The translations under genes and the position numbers were made by a program. From contig JAUJYZ010001351.1 in NCBI GenBank assembly GCA_033675265.1, forward strand, positions 62,001 to 126,000: a DNA stretch of 64,000 nt, read 5' to 3'. Positions within the stretch are counted from its first letter, which is position 1. Each line of letters starts with the position of its first letter. The notes beneath the pieces were generated by a model, which saw only the letters and a program-made list of their open reading frames with translations, was not told where the DNA came from and ran no database searches. Shown here piece by piece: positions 34,479-46,479 of this stretch. The stretch is from Actinostola sp. cb2023 (taxonomy: Eukaryota; Cnidaria; Anthozoa; Actiniaria; Actinostolidae).

Positions 34479-35524
34479 CACAGGCAGCCCAAGCAATAGA
34501 CTTCTGGAGGCCTTTTATGAAGACATTTTTTATTTCAAAAAATTATATTAAAACTTATCTGAGTTGTTTATTGTGTCTTATTTTATCATCCTGTACAGTT
34601 TCAGCTCGATCCGAGGCCTATTTACGAAGATTTTCAATATCTGCTCCTCTCCACATGAATATGTGGAAGGCTGGAGACTCGGACTCGACTCAACCGCTAT
34701 ATTCGCCAGAAAAAAAAAAATATATATATGCCCATTTCAACGCTTGTCTCGCTACAATACCTACAGATATGTTTAGACCGATAATCCCTCCATCAGGAAG
34801 TGATTTCAAATTGTCTTCAAACCAAATATTCCTCGAGAAATCCGTGGTTTTAAACGAATGTTTTGAAATCTTTTGAGGCTTGTGATCGCTGGGGTTCAAG
34901 TGGGAGTGAATTGCACGTAGCTGATTGGACATAATTATCACCTGATTAGTGCGAAAAACACGCTCCCCTCTGGGCCACAGGAATAATATTGTACCACATA
35001 CATTAGACTTACCAGGGTATTATTCCTGTGGCCCAGAGGGGAGCGTGCTTTTCGCACTAATCAGGTGATAATTATGTCCAATCAGCTACGTGCAATTCAC
35101 TCCCACTTGAACCCCAGCGATCACAAGCCTCAAAAGATTTCAAAACATTCGTTTAAAACCACGGATTTCTCGAGGAATATTTGGTTTGATGACAATTTGA
35201 AATCACTTCCTGATGGAGGGATTATCGGTCTAAACATATCTGTAGGTATTGTAGCGAGACAAGCGTTGAAATGGGCATTTGTTTTGTTTTTTTCTGGCGA
35301 ATATAGCGGTTGAGTCGAGTCCGAGTCTCCAGCCTTCCACATATTCATGTGGAGAGGAGCAGATATTGAAAATCTTCGTAAATAGGCCTCGGATCGAGCT
35401 GAAACTGTACAGGATGATAAAGTAAGACACAATAAACAACTCAGATAAGTTTTAATATAATTTATTGAAATAAAAATGTTCTTCATAAAAGGCCTCCAGA
35501 AGTCTATTGCTTGGGCTGCCTGTG
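34479..35524. mobile_element. 1,046-bp near-perfect palindrome, CACAGGCAGCCCAA family, 7-bp TSD
   Basis: The arms are nearly identical from the termini (CACAGGCAGCCCAAGCAATA) to a short centre near 34,985-35,025. The flanking GTCGACG duplication is exact (34,472-34,478; 35,525-35,531). Open frames in the two arms are mirror copies with no homology. The high arm identity indicates a young insertion or arm conversion. Confidence 0.92.
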
Positions 35525-36049
35525 GTCGACGTAGAAAATTTATCGAAGGGTTATAAAATAAACAAGACGCTCTACTAGCGTGAACTTGGGCTTCTTAATA
35601 AAGCTGTTTTGATAGATTTTAAAAGTGAAACCTAATAGCTTGTATCATCATACAGAAGTAGTTTTAGCCTACATGTATTTCTTGCAGAATTTAAGTCACT
35701 CGTTGCGTGACTCAGTAGAGCATGCATACGTAATTAGCTTCAACACTCACACTCCTAGCTGACAAGCTGGCGAAGCACATTTCGATTACCTTGCAAGAAA
35801 CGATTTCACAAACTCAATAAAATTACGATCGAGTTCTTACTAAGCCACAGACATCTGTTAGAAATACACTTTCAGACAGAATTGCAAGGCCAAAAAGTAT
35901 TCTCTAGGATATTTGCATATTTACTAATGAACTATTTATTATTTATTATTTATTATTTATTATTTATTATTATTTACTATTTATTAATGAACGACTCGAC
36001 TGGCTCGAGCAAGGGAGCACGGCAAAATCCTTTTTGAATGCGGCTGGTT

Positions 36050-37467
36050 GTTTAGACTCTTCCACAGTCCCCGCTCGGCCGTTGCACTCTCTCGCATAGG
36101 GACTGTAATGGTACAATGCCGAAAGGGATTCTGGGTCCAAGAATATTGGACCCATGATGCCTTGCGAAACGAAAAACAGGGATCCCAACGACGATCAACA
36201 CGGTTGAGGTTTCCACAGGCAGCCCAAAACAGACATGCATTTATTACGGTATGAGACATCAACACGAACCAACAACTGATAAAATAAGTAACTAAAATAT
36301 AACAAATATATACGTAAATAAAGTCACCTTTATTTACACTTATTTTGTGGTCTTTTTACGAGTCATTTAGTGGAATTTTTAGCCATCTGACCCGTCCCCG
36401 TAAGAAAAATGACAAGGCAGGAAATTAAAATAAGCTCCATGGCGAGTGTCGCTCACAAATGCTTTTATCTCCGTAGAAAATTCATCCGAAGACCTATCAT
36501 CCCCAAAGACGGCTAGATCGATAAATTTGCTCTCCATCCATACCTAACTTGTCTCGATGCAGAGACATTCGCGAGAAATTCGCGATAATCCAACATAATT
36601 CTACCCAAATCGCCGTCGAGTCGCCGTGTATAAATCCGTACGTGTTGTCTTGGCGGTACTGAAACCAACGGTCGTCCTAATCAACCAATAAGAACCTCTC
36701 AAGTATGTTAAGGCCTGGTTCAAGCCCAAAAACGAGAAAAAAATGTAAAACATTATAATGTCACTTCCTTTTTACCAAACATTACGAAACTTAGCACAGC
36801 CATAGAGTTCGACATCCTTAATTGATTGAAGTCAACAAAATACCAAAAAAGCTGAACACGTGATTAACCACGTGACAATAGTCTTTGAAAATTTACTTTA
36901 AAATGCGGTCGCGGTTTTAAGAACAGTGTAAAAACAAACAATTGCATATGTTGTCAATGCTAGTGGTCTACACAACTGCGTTTGGAAAACTTGTCTCTGA
37001 TTTCTCTTAAGAGAGATATTTACGAAAATAGGTCACGTGACCATTTAACCAGAATACGTTTTTCTCAATTTTCTCGGTAAGCTATCTTTTTTCATTAGTT
37101 TTTCCTTAATGTTGTAGCATAAAAACTATATCAGCATATCTTAAACTCGCGACCGCATATTTAAAAAACGAAAATTTCACATGCCCAGGTCACGTGACCA
37201 CTTGACGTCAGTATTTTTAGGACTAAATCATCAAACATCTTGAATATAATCTTATGCCTAAATATCAATGCCATATAAATGAATCGTGGGGAATACTAAA
37301 AATAAACGTGATTTTGAGTGATGGCTTCACGAACCAGGCCTTAACATACTTGAGCTAGATAAGTATATCAGATGTACCAGCCAATCAGAATAACGCTACC
37401 ATTGTACCATTACAGTCCCTATGCGAGAGAGTGCAACGGCCGAGCGGACACTGTGGAAGAGTCTACT
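36050..37467. mobile_element. Inverted-repeat element with nested TTAA MITE
   Basis: The arms 36,050-36,118 and 37,395-37,467 are complementary (GCCGTTGCACTCTCTCGCAT on the left strand). A CACAGGCAGCCCAAAA terminus-like word at 36,214 and a nested MITE at 36,712 complicate the interior. Confidence 0.6.
36712..37340. mobile_element. 629-bp MITE with TTAA duplication
   Basis: Termini GGCCTGGTTCA and TGAACCAGGCC-like (GAACCAGGCC), flanked by TTAA on both sides. Inner inverted words include AATGCGGTCGCGG and several GTCACGTGAC palindromes. Confidence 0.7.
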
Positions 37468-37543
37468 GGTTGATTTATCGTTACGTATGTCTGCCATCTT
37501 GAATTTCGTTGATAAGCTGCTGACCACAACTTCTGTATACTCA

Positions 37544-37574
<31 letters not shown>

Positions 37575-37697
37575 GCGCATGCGCTATGACCACTTGCAGA
37601 TTTGGCGTAGAAACACGACCAAAAAGAATAACCGTCTGTAATCTTAGACTTGGGCATTCCACTGGAAGCCCAAGTAATAAACCCTTTCTGGCTTACA

Positions 37698-37840
37698 GGT
37701 ATATCGGCTGATAATGTCCTTGGCTTAGAGATCGGGTCCTCAAAATATCACAGTTGCCCTCGAAGCTTCGCTTCTCGGCCAACTGTTCATTTGTCGGACC
37801 ATCTCTCAGCCGCGGACATTATCAGCCGATATACCAGCCG
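37698..37840. repeat. Foldback GTATATCGGCTGATAATGTCC
   Basis: Inverted arms of about 24 bp. One arm plus the TTCGCTTCTCGGCCAACTGT segment recurs at 34,005-34,080. Confidence 0.65.
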
Positions 37841-38477
37841 CCAGAAGGGGTTTATTTACTAGTAGTAGTCAAATGGGAGTTCTGGATCAGAGCGGCGGAA
37901 TATTAATTAGGTGATAGGCCCGGGATGGTGCAATCAATCTAAATCATCAAAATTGTGCTGAGGTAATACTTCGAGAGTTCGGTAGAACATACGTCAGCAA
38001 TATTATATATTGCTAAACTTGCATTAAGTGGTTGGGAGGGTTTCTAGTGATCGTAATTGTTTTATTGTCTAGGTTACAGGTGGTGTTATTCTTGGATTAG
38101 CATTTAGCAATTGACAGCGCCAGGCTATTGTTTAACACGTGTAATGCATGAAAACTGTATTGTGTTTGAAAGAGGTTTATTATCCATATTCTACATTTCA
38201 AATGATATTTCTCTACATTAGTATCTTATTCCTTCCTTTCACGAAATACATTATCATCTTCACTAAGATTGTCATTACTGTTCACTGAATGATCATTAAA
38301 GTCTATATTTCGACTAGATGTATGTTCTTCACCCATACTCTGCTAGTATTATTATTGCACCATCAAACCGAGCATTGTTATTCGCACGTGTCATGATCAC
38401 AGTATGTGGTTATCTATATTAAACGCATTAACAACCATGAAAAATGTGAACTAACATTCAAATACAATAACATAATC

Positions 38478-38603
38478 ATGGATACACTACCACCGTGGGT
38501 TCAAGTAATGAAAAGAGTTCAATAATCTAATGAAAAGATTATGGAAAATATGATTGAAGCTTTCAACCTGTCAGCTCAGACAAAGACTGGATTATTCTCC
38601 TAA
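38478..38603 (+). pseudogene. Small Polinton-type ORF with internal stop (tentative)
   Basis: ATG at 38,478 reads MDTLPPWVQVMKRVQ, then an in-frame TAA, then a further 25 residues in the same frame to TAA at 38,601. The Asn/Gln-rich helical second half and the position 1.3 kb before a Polinton ATPase suggest a small element gene, but this is weak. Confidence 0.3.
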
Positions 38604-39887
38604 ATAAAAAATATATAAAACAATATTTAAAAAAAGACGAAAATAAATTCATTTAAAGAAAAAATGGTTGTGTGTTGTATTTCCATCTTTTTGTTAACCC
38701 CTAATCCGGAAATGACAACATTAGCTCATGGACATTATAAAATCAAAACCAGAATTATCAGAGTTTGATATGTAACTTGTAGGTATGTTATTGAACTAGA
38801 TAACATTTAAAACATGTACTTAAATAAGATGATTAAGTGCTTATTGAGAAGAATAAAATAACTTGAACTGAAACAGTCTTGTGTGTCTAGTCATGCACAT
38901 CACTTGCGGTTGCTATGAAGCTAATACTCACATTAATCCTGTTATAACCCCATCCTCCTCAAATTTGTGAACAACCCAAGTGTAAACATTAAAAAACCAC
39001 CTCATAGAGGGTGTATAGAATTCATCTCATTTATAAGACTTTCAAGCGGAACGAAATTCACCCCTAAGAACATGGCGATTTCAACTAAAACAACAACATG
39101 AAACCACTGAATAACATGTGGGCCTCATAAATCTAGAAATAGTTTTGAGATAGTTTTTTTCTACAGTTAGAAACATGGCCCTGGCTCTCAGTCCCCTACT
39201 TTACTATTGGCCTTATTCCCAAAATCCTATGAAAAAAATGCCCCCTCGATTGCCCTGACCTAGAGCTTCACAAATTTTAAAGTGAGTGAAATCTATGATA
39301 AATGGAATATGATTGCCCGCACCCAATGCTTTTGAAAATTTTAAAGTGATGTGAACTCCTATGCTAAATGCCCTGATTTGCCCTGAGATAGTATAGACTT
39401 TAAGAATCCATATATGTTGGAAATCGCTTATATCAGAAGTGGTATAACGCTGGCTGTTTAGCTAAGCGGATTTTTTAGTCAAAATATAAAAATATAAAAA
39501 AAAGTACCAAACTTAAAGATCAAATATTTTTATTTATGGTGAAAAAAGAAAAATATTGTACCCAATTGTAAGGATCTGGGAGGTTCAAAACACCAGAACC
39601 CTTTTTGGGGGGCACATACTCCTATATTAACATATGGTACAATATTCTAATATCTCATTTCTCTCACAGTCTTCGATATTGTAAGGAGATATTCTAAAGA
39701 TTGTCCTCTAATTGGATGCCGATCAAGAAACTTTTGATTCAATTATCAAATCATTGAGCAGATGTTCATTTACCTCAATTCATGAGAAAGGAAACCCTTT
39801 GTTACAAATAGCTTAAATTTCAAGCAAGTGATGGAAATAAATCCTCACACTCATTAAACTAATTCAATTAGTCATATCAATCAGCTT
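38604..39887. other. Degraded AT-rich stretch, probably left part of the older Polinton
   Basis: No frame over 60 codons with recognisable content. Composition matches the decayed region to its right. Confidence 0.4.
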
Positions 39888-40540
39888 GTGACAAAACGAT
39901 GGACGTCAGGTTTAAAACCACCCTACCAATATACACGATGTGTGGTCCGACGTTTTGCTGGAAAATCGTATTGGGAAGGAAAACCTTTTACGACATGTTC
40001 AATGATATGTTTTCAGAGAACATTGAAAAGAATTGTGTATTTGCTAGGGGGAGTTCCAACCCCGGTTTCTCATCATGGAAACGAGAAATTCCGAACCTTC
40101 AGTTTCGTTCAAGATTTTCCAGAAGGATATCTATTCTCTGTTTGATAAGAGGCCTGGGGTATTGGTTTTAGAATGACCTTAATGGAATGAGAGTACTAAT
40201 AAAGACTCGATGGTGAATATCATAACTAAAGGTGTCATCACCATGGTATTTCTACAATTTTTCTTGATTCAAAATCTATTTCCACCTGGAAAACATTCAA
40301 AGAACGCATCTCCCTTAATACTCACTACATCATTGCATTCAAACACCCGAGAGATTCGCTCGGGGTTTCTATTCTAGCAAGACAGGCTTTCCGAAAGCAG
40401 TGAAATACGTTATGGAAAGCTATGAAGATGCAGTTTCTGAACAGTATGGTTACCTAATATTTTGACCTCCACCTATCAAACCCCCGAGAAGGTCCGCTTG
40501 AGAACATCGATTTTCCCCAGGGGAGTGTCAAAATGCCTAT
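39888..40540 (+). pseudogene. Polinton packaging ATPase (FtsK/HerA type), older copy, broken
   Basis: A degraded P-loop region (MCGPTFCWK in one frame at about 39,935; the Lys-Thr part is corrupted) is followed, after several frame changes, by a C-terminal segment at 40,285-40,470 reading ERISLNTHYIIAFKHPRDS, then LARQAFPKAVKYV. That order (P-loop, then the sensor-like 'LARQ' region) is what I associate with the genome-packaging ATPases of Polinton/adintovirus elements. At least two frameshifts and a stop break it, so it cannot be functional. Confidence 0.65.
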
Positions 40541-40971
40541 CTCAAACGCATATAAACCGGCTGTCCATCTCCCACCATCATCATTAGATGATTGTCTCGG
40601 CGGATGAGAGAGAAAGTAGACTTTCTCCGTGCACTTGGCTAAATCAAACCCGAAATTAAGGCGTGCTATTTTTTTAAAGTGTTGTCATAACGAATTAATC
40701 AAGCGATCTGTGAAGTGAACATCGAACGTCTTGAAAGGTCTTAGTCCCCCATTAACGAGAAACAGAAGAAAAAAACTCAGACGATAACAAAACAGGTTTT
40801 TTTTATTACGTAACCTTAAGAGCAGGATATAAGACGATCTCCGTTCAAGGAGAAAAAGAGAGTATGGAAATCAGGATGGATGCAATTTTCTTACCCTTCC
40901 TACTACTCATCCAGTTCTTATCAGTGCTCGCTAGCTTTCTTTCTAAAAAACTATGAAACATAGTAGAAAAA
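40541..40971. other. Spacer in the older Polinton
   Basis: No supported gene. The frame around 40,864-40,955 starts at ATG and has a hydrophobic stretch (IFLPFLLLIQFLSVLAS) that could be a fragment of a small membrane protein. Confidence 0.35.
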
Positions 40972-41600
40972 ATGTACTTGGTTCCCGAGGAGGTCATGAG
41001 TTTAATTCAACAGAGAAATCGGATTCAAACTTCACCTCATGTCAAGTCACTTGGTAATTTAAATCAACAAATGGAAAACACCCTTACTAACACGAGTATC
41101 CCCGATGAGATAAAAGCTAATTTATACGATCAAACGCTTCAAAAGATTTTCTTAACATACAAGAACAAAGAGAGAATCAAGTTCCCACTGTGAAAATTCA
41201 AAGTTCAACATTGACCCGAATTAACAATGCCTCTGTTTTATCAACTGACTCATCTAGTCAACGCCCATCACAACAACCACAGGGATCCCAACAAGCCATA
41301 TCTGATTCTGAAATAATGGAGACGATCCCCAAGAAATTTAAACAACAAGCACAAGGACTGTTAAAATGGATGAAAAAAAGTCCAGATGTGATTAGTTGGG
41401 ATAAGAAGGGAGCAGTGACAGTAGAGGGTAAATCTCTGGAGGGTTTCCAGTATTTCTGATCTTGTGAGTGACCAACTTAGAAAACGAAAAGGGTTTCAAC
41501 CTCAGGGAAGAGATAAATTTTCCGAGACTCTAGCCAAACTCAATACACCCGAGGATTTAATCAGAAACGAAGAATCGGCGTAAAGTTAATGGCTCTTTAT
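40972..41600 (+). pseudogene. Polinton-associated protein of unknown function, split by frameshift
   Basis: The first part (40,972-41,193) begins MYLVPEEVMSLIQQRNRIQ and is helical. The second (41,190-41,459) is in another frame and contains PKKFKQQAQGLLKWMKKSPD, then a segment around ISWDKKGAVTVEG. A third frame continues to about 41,585 (QLRKRKGFNP). Proteins of this plan are commonly next to the packaging ATPase in invertebrate Polintons; their function is unknown. Two frameshifts separate the parts. Confidence 0.6.
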
Positions 41601-41865
41601 AAGTCTGGGGCTCAACTACCCCCAACCACACCCGCACAAGGAGAAGTATTACTTTGAACCACCCACCAAACCAAAAAAGGCGCTCAAACGAGGGAATACA
41701 AAGCAAGCTAAAACAAGAAGAGGACTAGACTGGATTTCTTATTAATTATTATGTAAAACCATTGAGAGATTAAAATAAATTGAGTAAACTCATAAGTGTT
41801 TGGTTATTACTTTTATTTGATTATACAAAGTATTTGGCATGAAACCATACACCTTTTCATCATTT

Positions 41866-42375
41866 AATATTTATCGTTTTGAAAACAGATTCACAACTGA
41901 CTTCATGCTCACACACGACTTCTATGCATGAGATAAAAAATACAATATTCACCACACACGGCGCTAAATAAAGATTCTGCCCTGCAAAAAATTTTTTCCC
42001 CCCTTCACTATATAGTTCCACAGGTGAGCTATTTTGATTCAAAAAATCGACAAACTGTTTATTGTAGTATACATGGAGCTCGACCATAACTATCAAAAAA
42101 CTCTCCCTCAATGTGGTGACTGGAAGTAGAAAGCTACCCAATGTTTTTGCCGGGCTTGAAAATAGGGTCAGTATTTGCGATGAAGCCACAGGGGTAGCTT
42201 TTCAATCTTATCAGGCAGTGGTGTCTTTTTTTTTTTCTAGCAAAACACAACCACAAAATGTTCTTGATGTGATTACATCTGTCTTAACCACCTCTTCGAT
42301 CAATTCAACATCCATTCTTTTAACCTGTATAATCGTAGATCACGTGTCGACCCTGATCCACTTGAATGATTGATT
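41866..42375 (-). pseudogene. Adenain-type cysteine protease of the older Polinton, broken
   Basis: Read on the minus strand across three frames, this region shows CGFIANTDP (about 42,180), EGEFFDSYGRAP (about 42,085) and SLFSAVCGEYCIFYLMHRSR (about 41,960-41,905). The Glu/Asp-containing 'FFDSYG' segment and the Cys of 'CGEYC' are the landmarks of adenovirus-like maturation proteases found in Polintons, which cleave capsid precursors. Several stops and frameshifts are present, so this is a dead copy. The assignment is from motif recall. Confidence 0.7.
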
Positions 42376-42620
42376 CAAATTCGCCGTAGATTATAAGATT
42401 GATAGCAATTCACTAAGCCAGTGGTAAACTGTATCTCGAGAGAGATGTTTCCCTTCTGCTTCTGGTTTAAATGAGTTGATGAACTGCAGTGGTCTGGTGT
42501 TAATCGAAAACTAAGAGACCATATCCATTGGAGTAAAATCCTCTCGTGATATATCATTTCCAACATTCTGATAAAGAGCATCCCAGAACCCGAAAATTAG
42601 AGTTTGATAGGCCTCTATGA
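42375..42620 (-). pseudogene. Polinton structural-protein remnant, C-terminal part
   Basis: The frame reads FRLTPDHCSSSTHLNQKQK, then GNISLEIQFTTGL. This beta-rich ending resembles F54H12.2-type proteins encoded by Polinton-like elements, probably capsid-related. Only the end is readable and it is frameshifted. Confidence 0.5.
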
Positions 42621-44450
42621 AATTATTTCCACCAGCCGCGGTAAGTTTTGAGGTTGATGGGTTTGAAGGGAATCTGTTCTCCATCACACTGTGAGACTCA
42701 CTGAGGTAGCCCCATACAATTGAAAGTTATATGTGTTTTTTTTTGTATAACTACCCATTAAATGCTGTACTATCTACCATCTCCAGAACGCTTCTTGTTG
42801 GTATGTTCCCGTTAAACAAATCGCTTTTTGTGTATGAGGGGTTACCACTTGGAATTGTAAATGCTTTACATTCGGTGCGTCGAATGGGGTACTTAGCAGT
42901 GTTTCCTTTTTGCAGTTTCACGGGCGTGCTCTAGTTTCATCACAGGGCTGACTTTCACTTTGGCGGACTTTCAGTCACTGCACTTTGATAAAACAACTTA
43001 ATGAAATTTGGGATGCTGCCTCCCCCGACATTAGGCAGAATTGCACTGTTGTGTGGGTTCAATTTCACCGTGATATTCACGTGAATTCAAGCGTACGGGC
43101 CTAACGGTAGAACAGATCACAGTAGATGTGGAGCCAAGAGATCTAATAAAGCACTTCTCTCTTTAAATGAAGCTATAGCGACTTTTCAGCCCTAAATTTG
43201 CATCTTGCATTTGTAAGTGTTGGGTCAGTGGCAGTCCAAATTTCCAGCCGTGTCCTTATAAAATAACCCCACTGTCAACTGTGATTTCTTCGCAGCGTGG
43301 CCGAAATCAAAAAATAGTATCGTAGTAGCTTATATAATAGCTGTAGGTCCCTGGAGATTGAGTTACTTGCACACAGTTTAGACACACATCTACTTGTTTG
43401 CAGAGGACTTTGTAGAAGAGTTGTTCACTGGAGCAGTCTTTGTCCTCCCATCACCAAGGTCTTGTACCATTAGCTTTAGTCACTTTCAATTTAACCACTA
43501 AGATTGTTTTAGAAAGATCTAAATAATCCTTCCGTTCCAATAATGTTAAAACTGCTTATGGGGGCGCTGAAGCGTTGGATGTAGAAGAGACAGGTTGGTG
43601 ATCGATGCCATTGTCCTTTTCTGTATGACATCTGACCGTGGCGGTATTGTAAATAAATCTACACTCACTCTTAGAAGTCATGGTGTAGAGTTGGGGTGTA
43701 CTGAAGTCATTTCTAACCCAATATAATCTCCTCCACTTAGTTTAGCTCTTTTCCCTTTGCCTGTCTTTGTTGAAGTGAGGTTGATTTTTTAAAAGATTTC
43801 CTTTTTATGAGGGTTTTTCTTTCTACGTTTTGCTCCAACTGCCTGTTTGCGAGTTTATTCGAGTGAGTGCTTTCCTTTTGAGTTGACCCGCTGGCTGCTA
43901 TTCATGTTGAGTTTTTTTGCTGATGTTGCGGAGCTTATCACCAGCCATAACATCACTCGTGCTATATTCATTCCTGTGGTCAGAGCTGTTTTTTCAAATC
44001 GTTTTTTGCACCCTCTTTGCATGAGCGGCATTGGCTGATCCGGGGAGAGATTGAAAAAAGGAAACTAGGCCGTACCCTCTTTGAAATCGTCCACCATGAA
44101 AAACCCCTGGAAAAAATGTCCAACTTGTTGGTTGCTAGTTTTCGGCATTCTTTAAGTGAAATAGGGTGATTGACGAAGTCGAAAGCTTAACCGTTATCAC
44201 TACACGAGCCCTCGTTTCAAAATGTATTTTTTCTACCAGTGTCGTATGTTATAAGGACTTCCAGAGTCTCAAATTCTTTCATGGCTATTGGGGAAATTAT
44301 TGAGGATTTGGTCGTAGTTGATGGTTACTATTTTCACACCGTCTTTGCCCTTGTGCCTGATACAATGCGTACAAGAGGGGCTTCGAACGTCACCCACTGA
44401 TTTTTGACTATCTACTTCATATCAGGTATATAATAGAGAGATTGAAAGGC
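42620..44450. other. Heavily degraded interior of the older Polinton
   Basis: No readable domain. Presumably the body of the structural genes on the minus strand, beyond recognition. Confidence 0.4.
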
Positions 44451-44765
44451 TTAATATTCAGATCACTTACAAAGGGTGCTGTGGTTGTTCCTTGGTTATG
44501 ATTGGATGTTTACTGCCAAACCCCAAAATCACGTCCTAAGTCCCGTGCCTCAACAACGAAGCTTTCTGCCCTTTGTCTAGTGTTATTGTTAACTGTTTTG
44601 GAGATCGAGTATCGAACTTGAAAGGAAATACCCGTTTGCTCCATCATTCGATTATCGCAGTCGTTAAGAGGCGGTAATCCACATCCATCAACAGATGTGT
44701 AATATCCTTCTGGAATCAATTGGACTGTTCCACACTTCATTACCCATCGTCGTAGAAGAACCTCC
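44450..44765 (-). pseudogene. Polinton minor-capsid-like protein fragment
   Basis: The minus frame shows LIPEGYYTSVDG, then NDCDNRMMEQTGISFQVRYS, and another frame continues DVILGFG. The 'PEGYY' segment followed by a short helix and beta strands is typical of a Polinton structural protein I would place with the penton-like group. Frameshifts on both sides. Confidence 0.5.
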
Positions 44766-45124
44766 GATTTTCATTTCTAATTGTTAACACATGTGTGAGG
44801 GAAAAGTAATTAGAAGCAAGTCCTACATCCCAAGTCCCAATAAACTTCACAATGCTCTGGGTTAGGTTTGGAACTTTTTTTTAAAATCATTTAGATTGTT
44901 ATCAGGGTAGACTAATAGAGAGCTGTTAACTCGGGGGTGTTGATATAAAAATGCCGTTGTGTGTCCCATTGTGAGGTAAAGTGGAAAAAACCGACACTAA
45001 CACAAATCACCTGCTTATTATACTTTAATCAATTCACCCACAGTTTGATTACCTTTCTATCACAATCCATTTTTCAATGTCGTTTTTGTAAGACTCCAGA
45101 TGTTGTACTTATTAGGGTTATATC

Positions 45125-45330
45125 CTAAACCATTTCACAAAATATTCCAATCTTTTTACCACGTTTGCGTTTTTTTTTCAATATTTTTTCTACTCCATAA
45201 TGTATCATCACTCCCTTCACCACCCTCCTGTAACTCATTTTCATAAAAAGTCCCTCCAACTCATCATAACCCGGTGGAACTGCATAAGGCACACCAATGC
45301 CTACCGCGGCTCCGGCAGGAGAGGGGGAGA
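45125..45330 (-). pseudogene. Unidentified fragment at the junction of the two Polintons
   Basis: The minus frame reads PPGYDELEGLFMKMSYRRVV and ends with a Lys-rich HYGVEKILKKKRKRGKK tail. It looks coding, but I cannot name the family. AT-rich composition places it with the older element. Confidence 0.4.
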
Positions 45331-46472
45331 GGAAGGCGTTTGGTAGTTCCCAAAGAGTGGATGTCGAGTCCCAGCACAATCTCCTTGGCGTCGGGGTGGC
45401 GTCTACAGAGGTTGAGAAGCTGGTCCCTAACCCCCGCCAACAAGGAACGCTATGTAGTTCACCTACCGCCAACTTTCAGCTTTATCTTCACTAGGGATGC
45501 GACTCACGAAGATCCATCGATACCTCTGCTACACCCCAAAAGCCCTGGATGGAACCCTACATTCAGCCTTAACACCGAACTACGTAAAAAGGCAACCAGT
45601 ACATTCGAGAAGGATCTCTACAAGCTGATGAACAACAGCGTCTTTCGGTAAGACTATGGAGAACCTCAGGAAAAGGGTAGACGTCAAGCTGGTACGTGTA
45701 TGTGAGGAAGATAAACTCAGACGCTTTAATCGCAAGCCCCGCCTTTGCCAGAGCCAACATCTTCGGCGAAGATTGAACAGCGATCCAGGTCCACAAGAGT
45801 CGTCTAGTACTCAACCGCCCAGTCTATATTGGTATGGCCATCCTGGACCCTGTCTAAACACCTGATGTATGATTTCTACTACAAACAGCTCAAGGTGCAG
45901 TACGGAGAGTGCTGCCAGCTCCTCTACACCGACACGGACAGCCTGCTCCTCGAGATCCAGACAGACGATTGTGTACAAGGATATGGCTGAGCATGCAGAG
46001 CTCTATGACACATCTGACTACCCCCAGGAGCACCATCTGTTTACACCTCTATACGTAAGAAGGTACCGGGGAAAATGAAGGATGAGTGTGCCGGCGTCCA
46101 ATCGCAGAGTATGTAGGTCTGCGCCCCAAGATGTATTCTATTCTGGAGGCCAGCGGGAAGAACATCAAGAAGGCTAAAGGCGTTCGCAAGGCCACCGTAA
46201 AGAACCACATTCGCCACGAGCAGTACCTAGAGTCCCTATTCGAAAAGAAAACCTTCCGCCACGGAATGGATGTCCTGCACTCAGAGCGCCATCATATCTA
46301 TGGGCAGCACCTGAACCAAGTATCACTCTCACCCTTCGACAGCAAGCGTTGGATCGCAGAAAATGGGGTAGACACGCTGGCCTTTGGATACCAGGATGCA
46401 GATGTCGTCCAAGCCGAAGCTGCCGAGTTGGGTGCATTCCTCGATGAGCTCCTTGGGGTTGAAACTCTCTAG
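45330..46472 (+). pseudogene. Protein-primed family B DNA polymerase, C-terminal part, GC-rich Polinton
   Basis: Readable pieces in order are GVASTEVEKLVPN (45,390-45,430), GMRLTKIHRYLC (45,497-45,530), KKATSTFEKDLYKLMNNSVF (about 45,585-45,648), QYGECCQLLYTDTDSLLLEI (about 45,900-45,958, with the catalytic DTDS of motif C), and a 128-codon frame (46,086-46,472) with EYVGLRPKMYSI and RHGMDVLHSERH. The order matches the palm and thumb of protein-primed polymerases of Polintons. The exonuclease half is absent and at least four frameshifts occur. It converges on the integrase gene. Confidence 0.85.
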
Positions 46473-46479
46473 AGAGTTT

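Noticed and set aside
34445..35486. Mirror-image frames of 118-143 codons as a duplicated gene pair
   Set aside because: They are the two arms of one palindromic element; no homology or catalytic motif.
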